Assembly: GCF_018271975.1 (NCBI RefSeq)
Contig: NZ_JAGUCN010000037.1
Location: 1 to 45,303, forward strand
Direction of reading: 5' to 3'
Source of the DNA: Carboxylicivirga mesophila
GTDB taxonomy: Bacteria > Bacteroidota > Bacteroidia > Bacteroidales > Marinilabiliaceae
Length of the DNA: 45,303 bases
Shown: one piece after another, positions 16,306 through 25,485 of the stretch
Numbering within the stretch: the stretch's first letter is position 1
Layout: each line of letters opens with the position of its first letter
Made by a program: the position numbers and the translations under genes
Notes under the pieces: model-generated
Seen by the model: the letters and a program-made list of their open reading frames with translations, nothing else
The model's database searches: none
What the model was told of the DNA's origin: nothing

Positions 16306-18621
16306 ATGTTTAAATCGTACCATATATTAGTCTTAATATTAATGATATCCATAGCGGGGTGTCACAACCAAACGAAAACGGAGCCACTTTATTTAGATGC
16401 TACCGCACCCGTACCTGAGCGTGTTGAAGATTTGCTTAAGCGCATGACGCTGGAAGAAAAGGTAGCGCAAATGTGCCAGTATGTTGGTCTGGATCATATG
16501 CGACAGGCCGAAAAAGACCTGAGCAAGGAAGATATGGAGAAAAGCGACGCACAGGGCTTTTATCCAAATTTACATTCAAGTGATGTGGAGCGTTTGGTGG
16601 AGCAAGGCATGATAGGTTCATTTTTACATGTGGTTGATGTTAAAGAGGCCAATTATCTACAATCGCTGGCTCAAAAGAGTAGGCTAAAAATTCCTTTGTT
16701 GATTGGGATTGATGCCATCCACGGAACAGCTTTGGTAAATGGTGCAACTGTATACCCAACACCTATTGGACTGGCCAGTACCTGGGACAAGGCATTGGTT
16801 AAGAAAATGTCGGTTGAAACAGCAAAAGAGATGCGTGCCACAGGTGCCACCTGGACATTTACACCCAATGTGGATGTGGCGCGTGAAGCCCGCTGGGGAC
16901 GCGTTGGCGAAACATTTGGGGAAGATCCTTTCCTGGTAGCCGAAATGGGTGTTGCCATGATTGAAGGTTTGCAAAATACAACACATCCGGATAGCTTCAA
17001 TGTGATAGCCTGTGCCAAACACCTGATTGCCGGAAGCGAATCGGTGAATGGCCTTAATGGTGCACCTACCGATTTATCAGAACGAACTATCCGAGAGGTG
17101 TTTTTACCGCCTTATAAAGCAGCGGTTGATGTCGGCGTTTTTTCAGTCATGACGGCGCATAACGAGTTAAACGGTATTGCCTGCCACGCCGATGAGTGGA
17201 TGATGACCGATGTATTGCGCAATGAGTTGGGCTTTGAAGGTTTTATTGTGAGTGACTGGATGGATATTGAGCGTCTGGCAACCCGACATTTCGTTGCTGA
17301 GAACCAAACAGAGGCTTGCTATCAAACGGTGAAAGCCGGTATGGATATGCACATGCATGGCCCCGATTTTCTGGAACCTATCGTGGAGTTAGTACAGCAA
17401 AATCGCCTGACAGAAGAGCGTATCAATGAAAGCCTTCGACGACTGCTGGAAGCAAAATTCCGTTTAGGTTTATTTGAAAACCCATATGCCAGTGAAACAC
17501 AAACTGATGCAGTTTTATTTAACGAAGCACATCAGCAAACAGCCCTGGAAGCCGCGCAAAAATCAATCGTTCTCCTGAAAAATGAAGGCCATTTATTACC
17601 ACTGCAGAAAGGACAATATAAGAAGGTATTTGTTACAGGGCCTAATGCACATAACGAAACCGTTTTGGGCGACTGGGCTTATCAACAGCCTGAAGAAAAT
17701 ACGACAACCATCCTGGAAGGCCTGCAACAAACTGATGAAAGCGCCAGCTTTGATTATCTAATCGTGGGAAATAACCCCAATGACGTGACTGAAAAGCACG
17801 TGAAGGAAGCCCGATTGAGAGCGCAGAAAGCTGATTTAGCCATTGTGGTGGTTGGTGAAAACTCATTCCGCTGGGATTGGAACAATAAAACCTGTGGGGA
17901 GAATTCAGCCCGTTCAGATATTCAATTGGGTGGACTGCAGCAGCAGCTGGTCGAAGCAGTATATGCATCAGGCACACCTACAATTGTTGTTTTGGTAAAT
18001 GGGCGTCCACTCGCTACCGAATGGATCGCTGAACATGTGCCCGCATTGGTTGAAGCATGGGAGCCCGGTAGTTTCGGGGGGGAAGCACTGGCTCAGATAC
18101 TGTATGGCGAAGTGAATCCATCGGCCAAGCTGCCCATTAGTATTCCGCGTAGTGTTGGGCATCAGCTGGCCATCTACAATCATAAACCTTCCCATTATTT
18201 TCACAAATATGTGGATGCTCAATCAGGTCCTTTATTTCCCTTTGGCCATGGTTTAAGCTATTCCGACTTTGTGTATCAAAACCTGCGATTATCTAAGGAG
18301 ACGATCTCAGCCGGTGAATCATTAATGCTGAAGGTGGAAGTGACTAACACCTCTGATGTGGCTGGTGAAGAAGTGGTGCAGGTGTACCTTAATGATAAAT
18401 ATTGTCCGGTTACACGACCAGTAAAAGAATTAAAGGCATTTCGCCGAATCCGCCTGGAAGCTGGAGAAACAGCACAGGTAACATTTACAATTACACCGGA
18501 TATGTTACAGTATCTGGACAAAGATTTTAAACCCGTCATCGATAAGGGTGAGTTTACAGTAATGGTTGGTGGTTCATCCGCTGATAATAACTTGCTAACA
18601 ATACCCTTTTTCGTAAAATAG
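16306..18621 (+). CDS. Glycoside hydrolase family 3 lipoprotein (beta-glucosidase-like)
   Basis: The ATG at 16306 is chosen because it begins a lipoprotein signal (MFKSYHILVLILMISIAGC, Cys19). An upstream in-frame TTG at 16258 lies inside a stem-loop. The 771-residue product has the GH3 TIM barrel (about 40-370) with KHLIAGSE and the nucleophile Asp317 in FIVSDWMDIERL. The alpha/beta sandwich (about 400-600) contains IVVVGENSFRWDWNN and a C-terminal FN3-like domain (about 660-770, GEEVVQVYLNDKYC). These enzymes release non-reducing-end beta-linked glucose, xylose or N-acetylglucosamine by a retaining mechanism. The lipobox and the absence of a T9SS tail suggest anchoring in the periplasm or at the outer membrane. 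In this PUL it would finish the oligosaccharides made by the GH9. The acid/base residue cannot be assigned by eye. Confidence 0.9.
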   Translation: MFKSYHILVLILMISIAGCHNQTKTEPLYLDATAPVPERVEDLLKRMTLEEKVAQMCQYVGLDHMRQAEKDLSKEDMEKSDAQGFYPNLHSSDVERLVEQGMIGSFLHVVDVKEANYLQSLAQKSRLKIPLLIGIDAIHGTALVNGATVYPTPIGLASTWDKALVKKMSVETAKEMRATGATWTFTPNVDVAREARWGRVGETFGEDPFLVAEMGVAMIEGLQNTTHPDSFNVIACAKHLIAGSESVNGLNGAPTDLSERTIREVFLPPYKAAVDVGVFSVMTAHNELNGIACHADEWMMTDVLRNELGFEGFIVSDWMDIERLATRHFVAENQTEACYQTVKAGMDMHMHGPDFLEPIVELVQQNRLTEERINESLRRLLEAKFRLGLFENPYASETQTDAVLFNEAHQQTALEAAQKSIVLLKNEGHLLPLQKGQYKKVFVTGPNAHNETVLGDWAYQQPEENTTTILEGLQQTDESASFDYLIVGNNPNDVTEKHVKEARLRAQKADLAIVVVGENSFRWDWNNKTCGENSARSDIQLGGLQQQLVEAVYASGTPTIVVLVNGRPLATEWIAEHVPALVEAWEPGSFGGEALAQILYGEVNPSAKLPISIPRSVGHQLAIYNHKPSHYFHKYVDAQSGPLFPFGHGLSYSDFVYQNLRLSKETISAGESLMLKVEVTNTSDVAGEEVVQVYLNDKYCPVTRPVKELKAFRRIRLEAGETAQVTFTITPDMLQYLDKDFKPVIDKGEFTVMVGGSSADNNLLTIPFFVK

Positions 18622-20322
18622 ATGAGTATGAAGAGCTTTCGAAATATTATAACAGGGCTTCTTTTAATAGTTGGTGTCCACTTCATGACAGGGCAAAACT
18701 ATAATCAATATGGATTTGTGCCATCCTCAGAAAAGTATGTCTTTTTGGGGAAAGATTATGCTGGCAAGTCATTTGTGCTGCAAGATGAAGATGGCCAGGA
18801 AGTTATTAGCGGTAGGTTAACTACAACCAGGGTATGGCCCTACTCCGGAACCAGCGTTTGTTGCGCCGATCTGTCAGAATGGACTGAGGAAGGACACTAC
18901 GAGTTGTTGGTAGATGGGCTGAAGCAATCTACACCTATACTGATTCAGAACGACAAGTATACCAAACTGGGTAGTGCCCTGGTTAAGTCCTTTTACATGG
19001 CGCGTGCTTCAGTTGCAATAGAAGAACAGTATGCCGGAGTTTACGCGCGTCCTGCCGGGCACCCCGATGATAAAGTGATTATTCACAAGTCGGCTGCAGA
19101 TGCGCATCGCCCCGAGGGAAGTACGATTGTATCGCCGGGTGGCTGGTACGATGCCGGTGACTACGGTAAATACATTGTGAATTCGGGTATCAGTACTTTC
19201 TCGCTGTTGCATTTATGTGAATTATTTCCTGAATACACGCAAACCATCCAACTGAATATTCCTGAGAGTGGTAATGGCGCATCTGATGTACTGAACGAAG
19301 CTGTTATTAACCTTAAGTGGATGTTGACCATGCAGGATCCGCATGACGGAGGTGTTTATCACAAGCTAACCACCAAACGCTTTTGCGGGATGGTGATGCC
19401 GCATAAAGATCCGTTGCAACGCTACGTAGTGATGAAAACCACAGCGGCCACACTGGACTTTGCTGCCACCATGGCCAAAGCCAGTCGTGTGCTTATGAAC
19501 AATGAGCAATCGTATCCCGGATTAGCCGAAACCTGTCGCCATGCGGCACAGAAGGCCTGGGAATGGTGCCGGACGAATCCGCAAGTATACTATGTGCAGC
19601 CAAAAGATATTTCAACAGGTGAGTATAGGGATAAATCCATTGATGATGAGTGGTTTTGGGCGGCAACAGAATTGTATCTAACAACAGGTATGACTACCTA
19701 TAAGAAGCACATTGATATCGGGCAACAGAAATTTACCGTGCCTCAATGGGGACGTGTTAATACTTTAGGTTTGTATAGCTTACTTAGCTGTAGTGAAGGT
19801 AAAGAATTAGCTAAAGAAGGAGGTAAAGCCATAGTTAAGCTGGCAAATAAGTATTTAGCAAACTACAAAGCTTCGGCTTATCGTGTATCCATTGTTAAAT
19901 TTCCCTGGGGGAGTAACAGTGAGCTGGCCAATGAAGGGATGTTACTGATGCATGCTTATTTGATAAGCAATAAAACAGAATACCGTCAGGTAGCAGATGC
20001 TGCTGTTGGCTATCTTTTGGGAGCCAACCCGCTGAACCGTTCTTTTATAACAGGTTATGGCAAGCAATCGCCTATGAGAGTGCATGACCGACGCTGTTCA
20101 GCTGATGGCATCGATGCACCCATTCCGGGTTTATTGGCAGGCGGACCGTCTAAACAAGCACAGCACGATTGTGGTAAGGACGCTTATCCTTCTGCTTTGC
20201 CAGCTTTGAGCTACCTGGACGAGGAATGCAGTTTTTCAACCAATGAGGTGGCGATTAACTGGAATGCAGCAGCCAGCTTCTTAGTGTTGGGGCTCGATGC
20301 TATTTATCAATCAGAAGACTAA
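18622..20322 (+). CDS. Glycoside hydrolase family 9 enzyme with N-terminal Ig-like domain
   Basis: This gene starts on the base after the GH3 stop, so the two are translationally linked. The 566-residue protein has a signal peptide (about 1-25), a CelD_N-type Ig-like domain (about 28-112, ending YELLVDG) and an alpha6/alpha6 barrel. Catalytic motifs are complete: GGWYDAGDYGKY with Asp177 and Asp180 (water activation), the late motif LLGANPLNRSFITGYG, and STNEVAINWNAAASF with the general acid Glu542. GH9 enzymes are inverting and act on cellulose, mixed-linkage beta-glucan, xyloglucan or, in some clades, as exo-acting beta-glucosidases or glucosaminidases. No carbohydrate-binding module or T9SS signal is present, so a periplasmic or exo-type role on imported oligosaccharides is plausible. 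This is the only backbone enzyme other than GH3 in the locus. Confidence 0.93.
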   Translation: MSMKSFRNIITGLLLIVGVHFMTGQNYNQYGFVPSSEKYVFLGKDYAGKSFVLQDEDGQEVISGRLTTTRVWPYSGTSVCCADLSEWTEEGHYELLVDGLKQSTPILIQNDKYTKLGSALVKSFYMARASVAIEEQYAGVYARPAGHPDDKVIIHKSAADAHRPEGSTIVSPGGWYDAGDYGKYIVNSGISTFSLLHLCELFPEYTQTIQLNIPESGNGASDVLNEAVINLKWMLTMQDPHDGGVYHKLTTKRFCGMVMPHKDPLQRYVVMKTTAATLDFAATMAKASRVLMNNEQSYPGLAETCRHAAQKAWEWCRTNPQVYYVQPKDISTGEYRDKSIDDEWFWAATELYLTTGMTTYKKHIDIGQQKFTVPQWGRVNTLGLYSLLSCSEGKELAKEGGKAIVKLANKYLANYKASAYRVSIVKFPWGSNSELANEGMLLMHAYLISNKTEYRQVADAAVGYLLGANPLNRSFITGYGKQSPMRVHDRRCSADGIDAPIPGLLAGGPSKQAQHDCGKDAYPSALPALSYLDEECSFSTNEVAINWNAAASFLVLGLDAIYQSED

Positions 20323-20323
20323 T

Positions 20324-21937
20324 ATGATGCGACAATTCACATATATTATACTACTCTCTATCATCCTGTTGGGTGGATGTTTGAAAGGTGTTAAAGCTCA
20401 GCAGCAACAGCCCAATATCATCTTCTTTATTGCCGATGATATGACACGTGATATGTTTAACTGTTTTCCCGAGGGCAGGGGAAAGAATCTGACACCTAAT
20501 CTGGATAAACTGGCCAGTGAAGGAACTCTAATGATGGGACAGCATGTAAGTGCAACAGTGTGTACACCCAGCCGCTTCAATGTGTTAAGTGGCAAGTATG
20601 CCAGCCGTGCCAATAACCCCAAGGTACTGAATCAGGTTAAGAAAAATGGCGGTCAGCGTGTGGTGGAGTGGAATACGCACATCATGCCGGGTGAAGCCAA
20701 TCTGGCCAGCTTATTACAGTTGGGTGGGTACACCACCGGAGCCGTTGGTAAGAACCATGTGTATGAAGTGCACGACTGGAAAGATGTGCCACTAACCGCT
20801 GATGCAAGTGATGCCAAAGTGATGAAGCAGCAATTGGCTAACTACAAAGCTACGCAGAAGGCTTATTATGCCTGCGGGTATGATTTTGCCGATGGTTTGT
20901 TCTACGAGAACCCTGATTTTAACGGACCACGCGCACTGGCTGTACATAACCTGGATTGGTCCACCGAAGCGGCATTAAGATTTATTGATCAGGCCAGCGA
21001 GAAGCCTTTCTTCCTGTATTTTGCAACTACTCTGCCACATGGTCCTCTGGAAGCAGAACGTGCATGGAACGCCGACCGGACGATTACGCCAATTGGTAAG
21101 TTGGATAAGGCGCCTCAGGTAATGCCACATCAGTCAACCATACCTGAGCGTTTGCAACAAGCCGGTAAGCCGGTGAATGATCGTAAAGCCAACCTACTGT
21201 GGATGGATGATGCTTTGGGTGCTTTGATTCAGAGTCTGAAAGAGAAGGGCGTGTATGACAATACCATCATCTTTTTCTTTAATGATCACGGACAGTATGC
21301 TAAAGGAACTGTTTACCAGGGTGCCACGGCCGATCCAAGTATTATATGGTGCAGTAAAGGTTTCAAAGCCGGTGCCGTTAACAACTCGCTGGTATCAAAT
21401 GTGGATTTTACGCCCACGATATTAGAACTGGCGGGAATAGATTACAACCAAGCAGATTTTGATGGTCGTAGTTTTGCGCCGGTGCTTAACGGCGAAGAAT
21501 TGGAGGACAGAGGATCCATGTATTTCGAAATTGGCTATTCAAGAGGTGTTCGTAAAGGCAACTTCAAATATCTGGCACTGCGCTATCCTGCATGGGTGAA
21601 TCAACTGACTGCTGAAGAAAGGGAAACTATCCTGAACGAATACAATCGGAAGCTTAAAGTCAGGGGCAAGGGACCGAATAATACTGATCCTGCCAAACCA
21701 TTCGGTCATGTACAGATTGTGCCGGGAGGCGGCGATGCTGAGTTTCCGGCAACGCAACGTTATCCGCACTATGCTGATGCAGATCAGTTATATGACCTGA
21801 AGAATGATCCTAATGAACAGGTGAATCTATACAACCATCCCGATTATCAGGAGGTCGTAAAAACGATGAGAAAGGAATTGAAGAAGCACATCGAATCAAT
21901 CCCGGGAAGTTTTGGTGAATTTAAAAGCAAGAAATGA
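20324..21937 (+). CDS. S1-family sulfatase 1 (Cys-type, lipoprotein-like signal)
   Basis: The start at 20324 (MMRQF) follows the GH9 stop by one base. An upstream in-frame ATG at 20297 would overlap GH9 and put a polar extension before the signal. The signal sequence has a lipobox-like LLGGC (Cys19) but also a possible type-I site at KAQ. The 537-residue product shows the alkaline-phosphatase-type sulfatase fold. It has metal-binding IIFFIADDMTRD, the modification motif CTPSR with Cys80 to be converted to formylglycine, and IFFFNDHGQYAKG, with VGKNHVYEVHD replacing the more usual GKWH. It hydrolyses sulfate esters on a sugar. The unusual VGKNH and the absence of the usual SHKAVH-type stretch set it apart from the other three sulfatases here. 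It is in the enzyme operon, and the next start overlaps its stop (ATGA). Confidence 0.9.
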   Translation: MMRQFTYIILLSIILLGGCLKGVKAQQQQPNIIFFIADDMTRDMFNCFPEGRGKNLTPNLDKLASEGTLMMGQHVSATVCTPSRFNVLSGKYASRANNPKVLNQVKKNGGQRVVEWNTHIMPGEANLASLLQLGGYTTGAVGKNHVYEVHDWKDVPLTADASDAKVMKQQLANYKATQKAYYACGYDFADGLFYENPDFNGPRALAVHNLDWSTEAALRFIDQASEKPFFLYFATTLPHGPLEAERAWNADRTITPIGKLDKAPQVMPHQSTIPERLQQAGKPVNDRKANLLWMDDALGALIQSLKEKGVYDNTIIFFFNDHGQYAKGTVYQGATADPSIIWCSKGFKAGAVNNSLVSNVDFTPTILELAGIDYNQADFDGRSFAPVLNGEELEDRGSMYFEIGYSRGVRKGNFKYLALRYPAWVNQLTAEERETILNEYNRKLKVRGKGPNNTDPAKPFGHVQIVPGGGDAEFPATQRYPHYADADQLYDLKNDPNEQVNLYNHPDYQEVVKTMRKELKKHIESIPGSFGEFKSKK

Positions 21938-23928
21938 TGAGAACTCGATTAAGATATGCAGTGATTGCGCTGGCTTTGATAGCTTTTGGCACGCTTAATG
22001 CACAAAAGAAAACCAATGTGTTGTTTATTGCAGTGGATGATTTGAAACCACTAATAGGTACTTACGGACATGATGAGGTTCAAACGCCTAATATCGATGC
22101 ATTGGCCAAAGAAGGAGTAGTGTTTACCAATGCCCATTGCCAGCAGGCCGTTTGCGGACCTTCACGAGCCAGTATTTTTACAGGTATGCGCCCCGATTAT
22201 ACCGGTGTAAGAGATCTAAAAACACGCATGCGTGATGTGAATCCCGATATACTGGCTATGCCTCAGTATTTCAAAGAGAATGGCTATGCCACAGTGGCAG
22301 TGGGTAAGATTTATGATCCGCGTTGCGTTGATAAGGAGTATGACGGACCATCGTGGAGCATACCTTACCGCGAAAGCTCAAAATATACTTATCCTGAGGC
22401 TTATGGCGAGCCGGGCCTGTCATATTATGCCCTGAAAGAAAACCAGGCCAAAGTAGAGGAATTCCAGAAGGAAGCAGCCGAGAAAGGCATTAAGAATGTT
22501 CATAAATATGTATCTGAACGCTTTAAACCATCAACTGAATGTGCCGATGTGCCTGATGAAGCCTACATGGATGGGCAGATTGCCAACAATGCCATCAGAT
22601 ACATGAATCAACTGGCTAATGAAGGTGAGCCATTTTTTTTGGCGGTTGGTTTTAAGCGCCCTCACTTGCCATTTGCCGCGCCTAAAAAATACTGGGATTT
22701 GTATAAACGAGAAGATATCAAGGTAGCTGCCTATCGCTATGCGGTGAAGAATGGTGTGGATATAGCCTATCATAAATCAGGTGAGTTGTATTCATACACA
22801 GATATACCGCCATTGACCTCTTTCTCAGATATTTTTACGGATAATCTGCCAGATGAGAAACAAAAGGAGTTGATACATGCCTACTATGCCAGTGTGTCTT
22901 TTATTGATGCACAAGTAGGTAAATTAATGGCCAACCTAAAGTCCAAAGGCTTGGATAAGAATACGATCATTGTATTGTGGGGCGATCATGGCTGGCATTT
23001 GGGAGACCATTCGTTGTGGTGCAAGCATACCAATTTTGAACAGGCTACACGTGTACCATTAATCATTAAAAAGCCAAGGGGTGCTTCCGGAGCAAATCAT
23101 TATCCGGTAGAGTCTTTGGACGTGTTTCCAACGCTTTGCGAGGCCACAGGGTTGAATGTGCCGTCTCAATTGCAGGGTAATAGTCTGCTACCGGTTTTTA
23201 CAAAAGCAGATAAACAGGTGAATGACTATGCTATTTCGCAGTTTGGGCGCGGACAAACGCAGGGTTACTCGATACGCACAGAGCGTTATCGTTTAACCTT
23301 GTGGATGAAAAACAACTGGCACACCGACCAGCCTTTTAATAAGAAGTTGATTGAAGCAGGAGAGCTGTATGACTACGAAAAAGATCCCCTGGAGACCGAG
23401 AATTATTATAAGCATTCCGATTATAAGAAAATCAGAGCCGATCTGATGCAGCAGTTTGAAGCATTTGTAAGCAAGCAAAACAAAGAGATTAACAGCCTGA
23501 GGTCAGAGAGTAAACCAGATGCCGAAGCCAATGATTTGTCATTCGGAGCGGAGCTAACCAATAACTGGAAAACAGTGGCGCGCAAAGGGGCTGATGCCCA
23601 TTTTCACTTAAATGGAGATAAGTTAGTGGTTGATGTGAAAAAGTTGGGTGAGAAGCCTTGGGATTTGGCTTTGATTTACAACTCAACTATTGAGTTGAAG
23701 GAAGGACAGCGTATCGTTTTAACCTTTAAATACCAAGGGCCTGAAATGAAGATTGGTATGGGGCCTGTGAACAACAAACGAGTGACTAAAGTGGTTAAAC
23801 CATCGCAAAAAATAAAGGTGCAAACCATTGAACTGGAGGCAACAGCCAGTGGTGCGTGGCCCTTGAAGATGCAGTTAATGGGTACTGGTCGCTATGAATT
23901 AGGGGAGATTACATGTAGCATTCAATAA
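21934..23928 (+). CDS. S1-family sulfatase 2, iduronate-2-sulfatase-like, with extra C-terminal beta domain
   Basis: The 664-residue protein starts within the stop of the previous gene (ATGATGA). It has a type-I signal peptide (cleavage near LNAQ). The sulfatase core (about 25-510) has VLFIAVDDLKPLIGTYG, Cys74 in VCGPSRASIFTG for formylglycine formation, and VLWGDHGWHLGDHSLWCKHTNFE. These are hallmarks of the iduronate-2-sulfatase-like group. Residues about 520-664 form an additional beta-rich domain (FGAELTNNWKTVARKGAD..., ALIYNSTIELKEGQRIVLTFKY) that resembles a carbohydrate-binding sandwich of the CBM4/9 type and is not part of the minimal enzyme. It likely removes a ring-position sulfate early in degradation. 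The appended domain may help it hold polymer or long oligosaccharide. Confidence 0.9.
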   Translation: MMRTRLRYAVIALALIAFGTLNAQKKTNVLFIAVDDLKPLIGTYGHDEVQTPNIDALAKEGVVFTNAHCQQAVCGPSRASIFTGMRPDYTGVRDLKTRMRDVNPDILAMPQYFKENGYATVAVGKIYDPRCVDKEYDGPSWSIPYRESSKYTYPEAYGEPGLSYYALKENQAKVEEFQKEAAEKGIKNVHKYVSERFKPSTECADVPDEAYMDGQIANNAIRYMNQLANEGEPFFLAVGFKRPHLPFAAPKKYWDLYKREDIKVAAYRYAVKNGVDIAYHKSGELYSYTDIPPLTSFSDIFTDNLPDEKQKELIHAYYASVSFIDAQVGKLMANLKSKGLDKNTIIVLWGDHGWHLGDHSLWCKHTNFEQATRVPLIIKKPRGASGANHYPVESLDVFPTLCEATGLNVPSQLQGNSLLPVFTKADKQVNDYAISQFGRGQTQGYSIRTERYRLTLWMKNNWHTDQPFNKKLIEAGELYDYEKDPLETENYYKHSDYKKIRADLMQQFEAFVSKQNKEINSLRSESKPDAEANDLSFGAELTNNWKTVARKGADAHFHLNGDKLVVDVKKLGEKPWDLALIYNSTIELKEGQRIVLTFKYQGPEMKIGMGPVNNKRVTKVVKPSQKIKVQTIELEATASGAWPLKMQLMGTGRYELGEITCSIQ

Positions 23929-23938
23929 ACACAGACAA

Positions 23939-25441
23939 ATGAAGTATTTTTTATTCTATAGTTTATTATTACTTGGGGTATTGAGCGCTTGTTCAACTGC
24001 TCCAACAGAAGATACAGACGAAATTAAGGTAGAAAGGGTAGAAGGAGCCAAACAACGTAATGTTATATTCATTCTGACCGATGATCACCGTTATGATTAC
24101 ATGGGTTTTACAGGCAAGGTGCCCTGGCTCGAAACACCTGAGATGGATAAGCTGGCCGGCGAAGGCGCCTACATGAAAAACGCCTTCGTCACCACCTCAT
24201 TGTGCTCGCCAAGCCGTGCGAGTATTTTAACGGGCCAATATTCGCACGTTCACACCATTGTTGATAATGTGGCGCCAGATCCTGGGAACCTGGTGTATTT
24301 TCCACAGTACCTGCAAAAAGCCGGGTATCAAACCAGTTTCTTTGGTAAGTGGCATATGGGCGATGAACATGATGATCCGCGACCAGGATTCGACCATTGG
24401 GAAAGTTTTAAAGGGCAAGGGGATTATTATGCACCAAACTTAAACATCAATGGGCAGCGTATGCAGTACGATGAGGACACCTACATCACCGATTTATTAA
24501 CCGAGCATGCTATTGAATGGCTGGATAAACGAGATACTGAAAAACCATTCTTCATGTACTTGTCACACAAAGCCGTGCATGCCTTGTTTAAGCCGGCCAG
24601 GCGTCATGATGGTGTTTACGATGGCAAAACCATTGAAAAACCGGCCACCTTTACACAAACAATTGGAGATGACTACCAGGAGCTGAAATGGCCTGAGTGG
24701 GTGAAGCAACAACGTCACAGCTGGCACGGTGTTGATTACATGTATCATGGTAAGAATGGTACATTTGATGAGAACTTGCAGAAGTATTGCGAAACCCTTT
24801 TAGGTGTAGATGAGAGCATCGGTACCGTTATGGAATGGTTACGCAAAAACGGTCTGGATGAGTCTACCATGGTGATTTACATGGGCGACAATGGTTTTAG
24901 CTGGGGCGAACACGGCTTGATTGATAAACGCCATTTCTACGAAGAGTCGGTGAAGGTGCCAATGCTCATCCGTTGTCCTGAAATATTTGAAGGTGGTAAG
25001 AACATTGAACGCATGGTACAAAATGTTGATGTGGCGCCTACCATATTGGAGTGTGCAGGCGTTAAAAAGCCTGAATATATGCCAGGTCATTCAATGGTTC
25101 AGTTGTTACAAGGCAACGAGGAAGGCTGGCGTACACGTGTGTATTACGAATACTTCTGGGAGTACGACTTTCCGATGACGCCAACAGTGTTTGGTGTGCG
25201 CACCGACCAGTACAAATACATGCGTTATCAAGGTATCTGGGACCAGAATGAACTGTATGACATCATCAACGATCCGGATGAACAGTACAACCTGATGGGT
25301 GACCCCGCCTATGGCGATGTGGCAAAGCAGCTGGCTTCCGACCTATACGACTGGCTGGAGCAAACGCACGGAATGAATATTCCGCTGAAGCGCACGGTTA
25401 AACATCCTTATGGAGATTATCGTCATCCAAATCAGTATTAA
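23939..25441 (+). CDS. S1-family sulfatase 3, N-acetylglucosamine-6-sulfatase-like lipoprotein
   Basis: The 500-residue lipoprotein has lipobox LSAC with Cys18 followed by STAPTEDTDE, an acidic stretch that fits surface export. The core has VIFILTDDHRYDYMGF, Cys89 in LCSPSRASILTG, GKWHMGDEHDDPRPGFDHW, and SHKAVHALFKPARRHDGVY, then VIYMGDNGFSWGEHGL. The KAVH...PARRH pattern is characteristic of the group that includes glucosamine/N-acetylglucosamine 6-O-sulfatases, although members also act on other 6-sulfated hexoses. In this context removal of a 6-sulfate from glucose or glucosamine would expose the backbone to GH9/GH3. An intrinsic terminator follows the stop codon within 10 bp. Confidence 0.9.
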   Translation: MKYFLFYSLLLLGVLSACSTAPTEDTDEIKVERVEGAKQRNVIFILTDDHRYDYMGFTGKVPWLETPEMDKLAGEGAYMKNAFVTTSLCSPSRASILTGQYSHVHTIVDNVAPDPGNLVYFPQYLQKAGYQTSFFGKWHMGDEHDDPRPGFDHWESFKGQGDYYAPNLNINGQRMQYDEDTYITDLLTEHAIEWLDKRDTEKPFFMYLSHKAVHALFKPARRHDGVYDGKTIEKPATFTQTIGDDYQELKWPEWVKQQRHSWHGVDYMYHGKNGTFDENLQKYCETLLGVDESIGTVMEWLRKNGLDESTMVIYMGDNGFSWGEHGLIDKRHFYEESVKVPMLIRCPEIFEGGKNIERMVQNVDVAPTILECAGVKKPEYMPGHSMVQLLQGNEEGWRTRVYYEYFWEYDFPMTPTVFGVRTDQYKYMRYQGIWDQNELYDIINDPDEQYNLMGDPAYGDVAKQLASDLYDWLEQTHGMNIPLKRTVKHPYGDYRHPNQY

Positions 25442-25448
25442 TTGATAA

Positions 25449-25477
25449 GCGAGCCTCCAGAGGTTCGCTTTTTTTTT
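25449..25477 (+). terminator. Intrinsic terminator immediately upstream of sulfatase 4
   Basis: A 9-bp stem (GCGAGCCTC / GAGGTTCGC, one G-T pair) with a 2-nt apex is followed at once by nine T. It begins 7 bp after the sulfatase 3 stop and ends 8 bp before the sulfatase 4 start. That leaves no room for a separate promoter, so it must act as an imperfect or regulated terminator for the last gene. Confidence 0.85.
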
Positions 25478-25485
25478 ATTCAGCT

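Noticed and set aside
20297-20323. Upstream ATG of sulfatase 1 overlapping GH9
   Set aside because: It would place polar residues before the signal sequence. The ATG at 20324, right after the GH9 stop, fits better.
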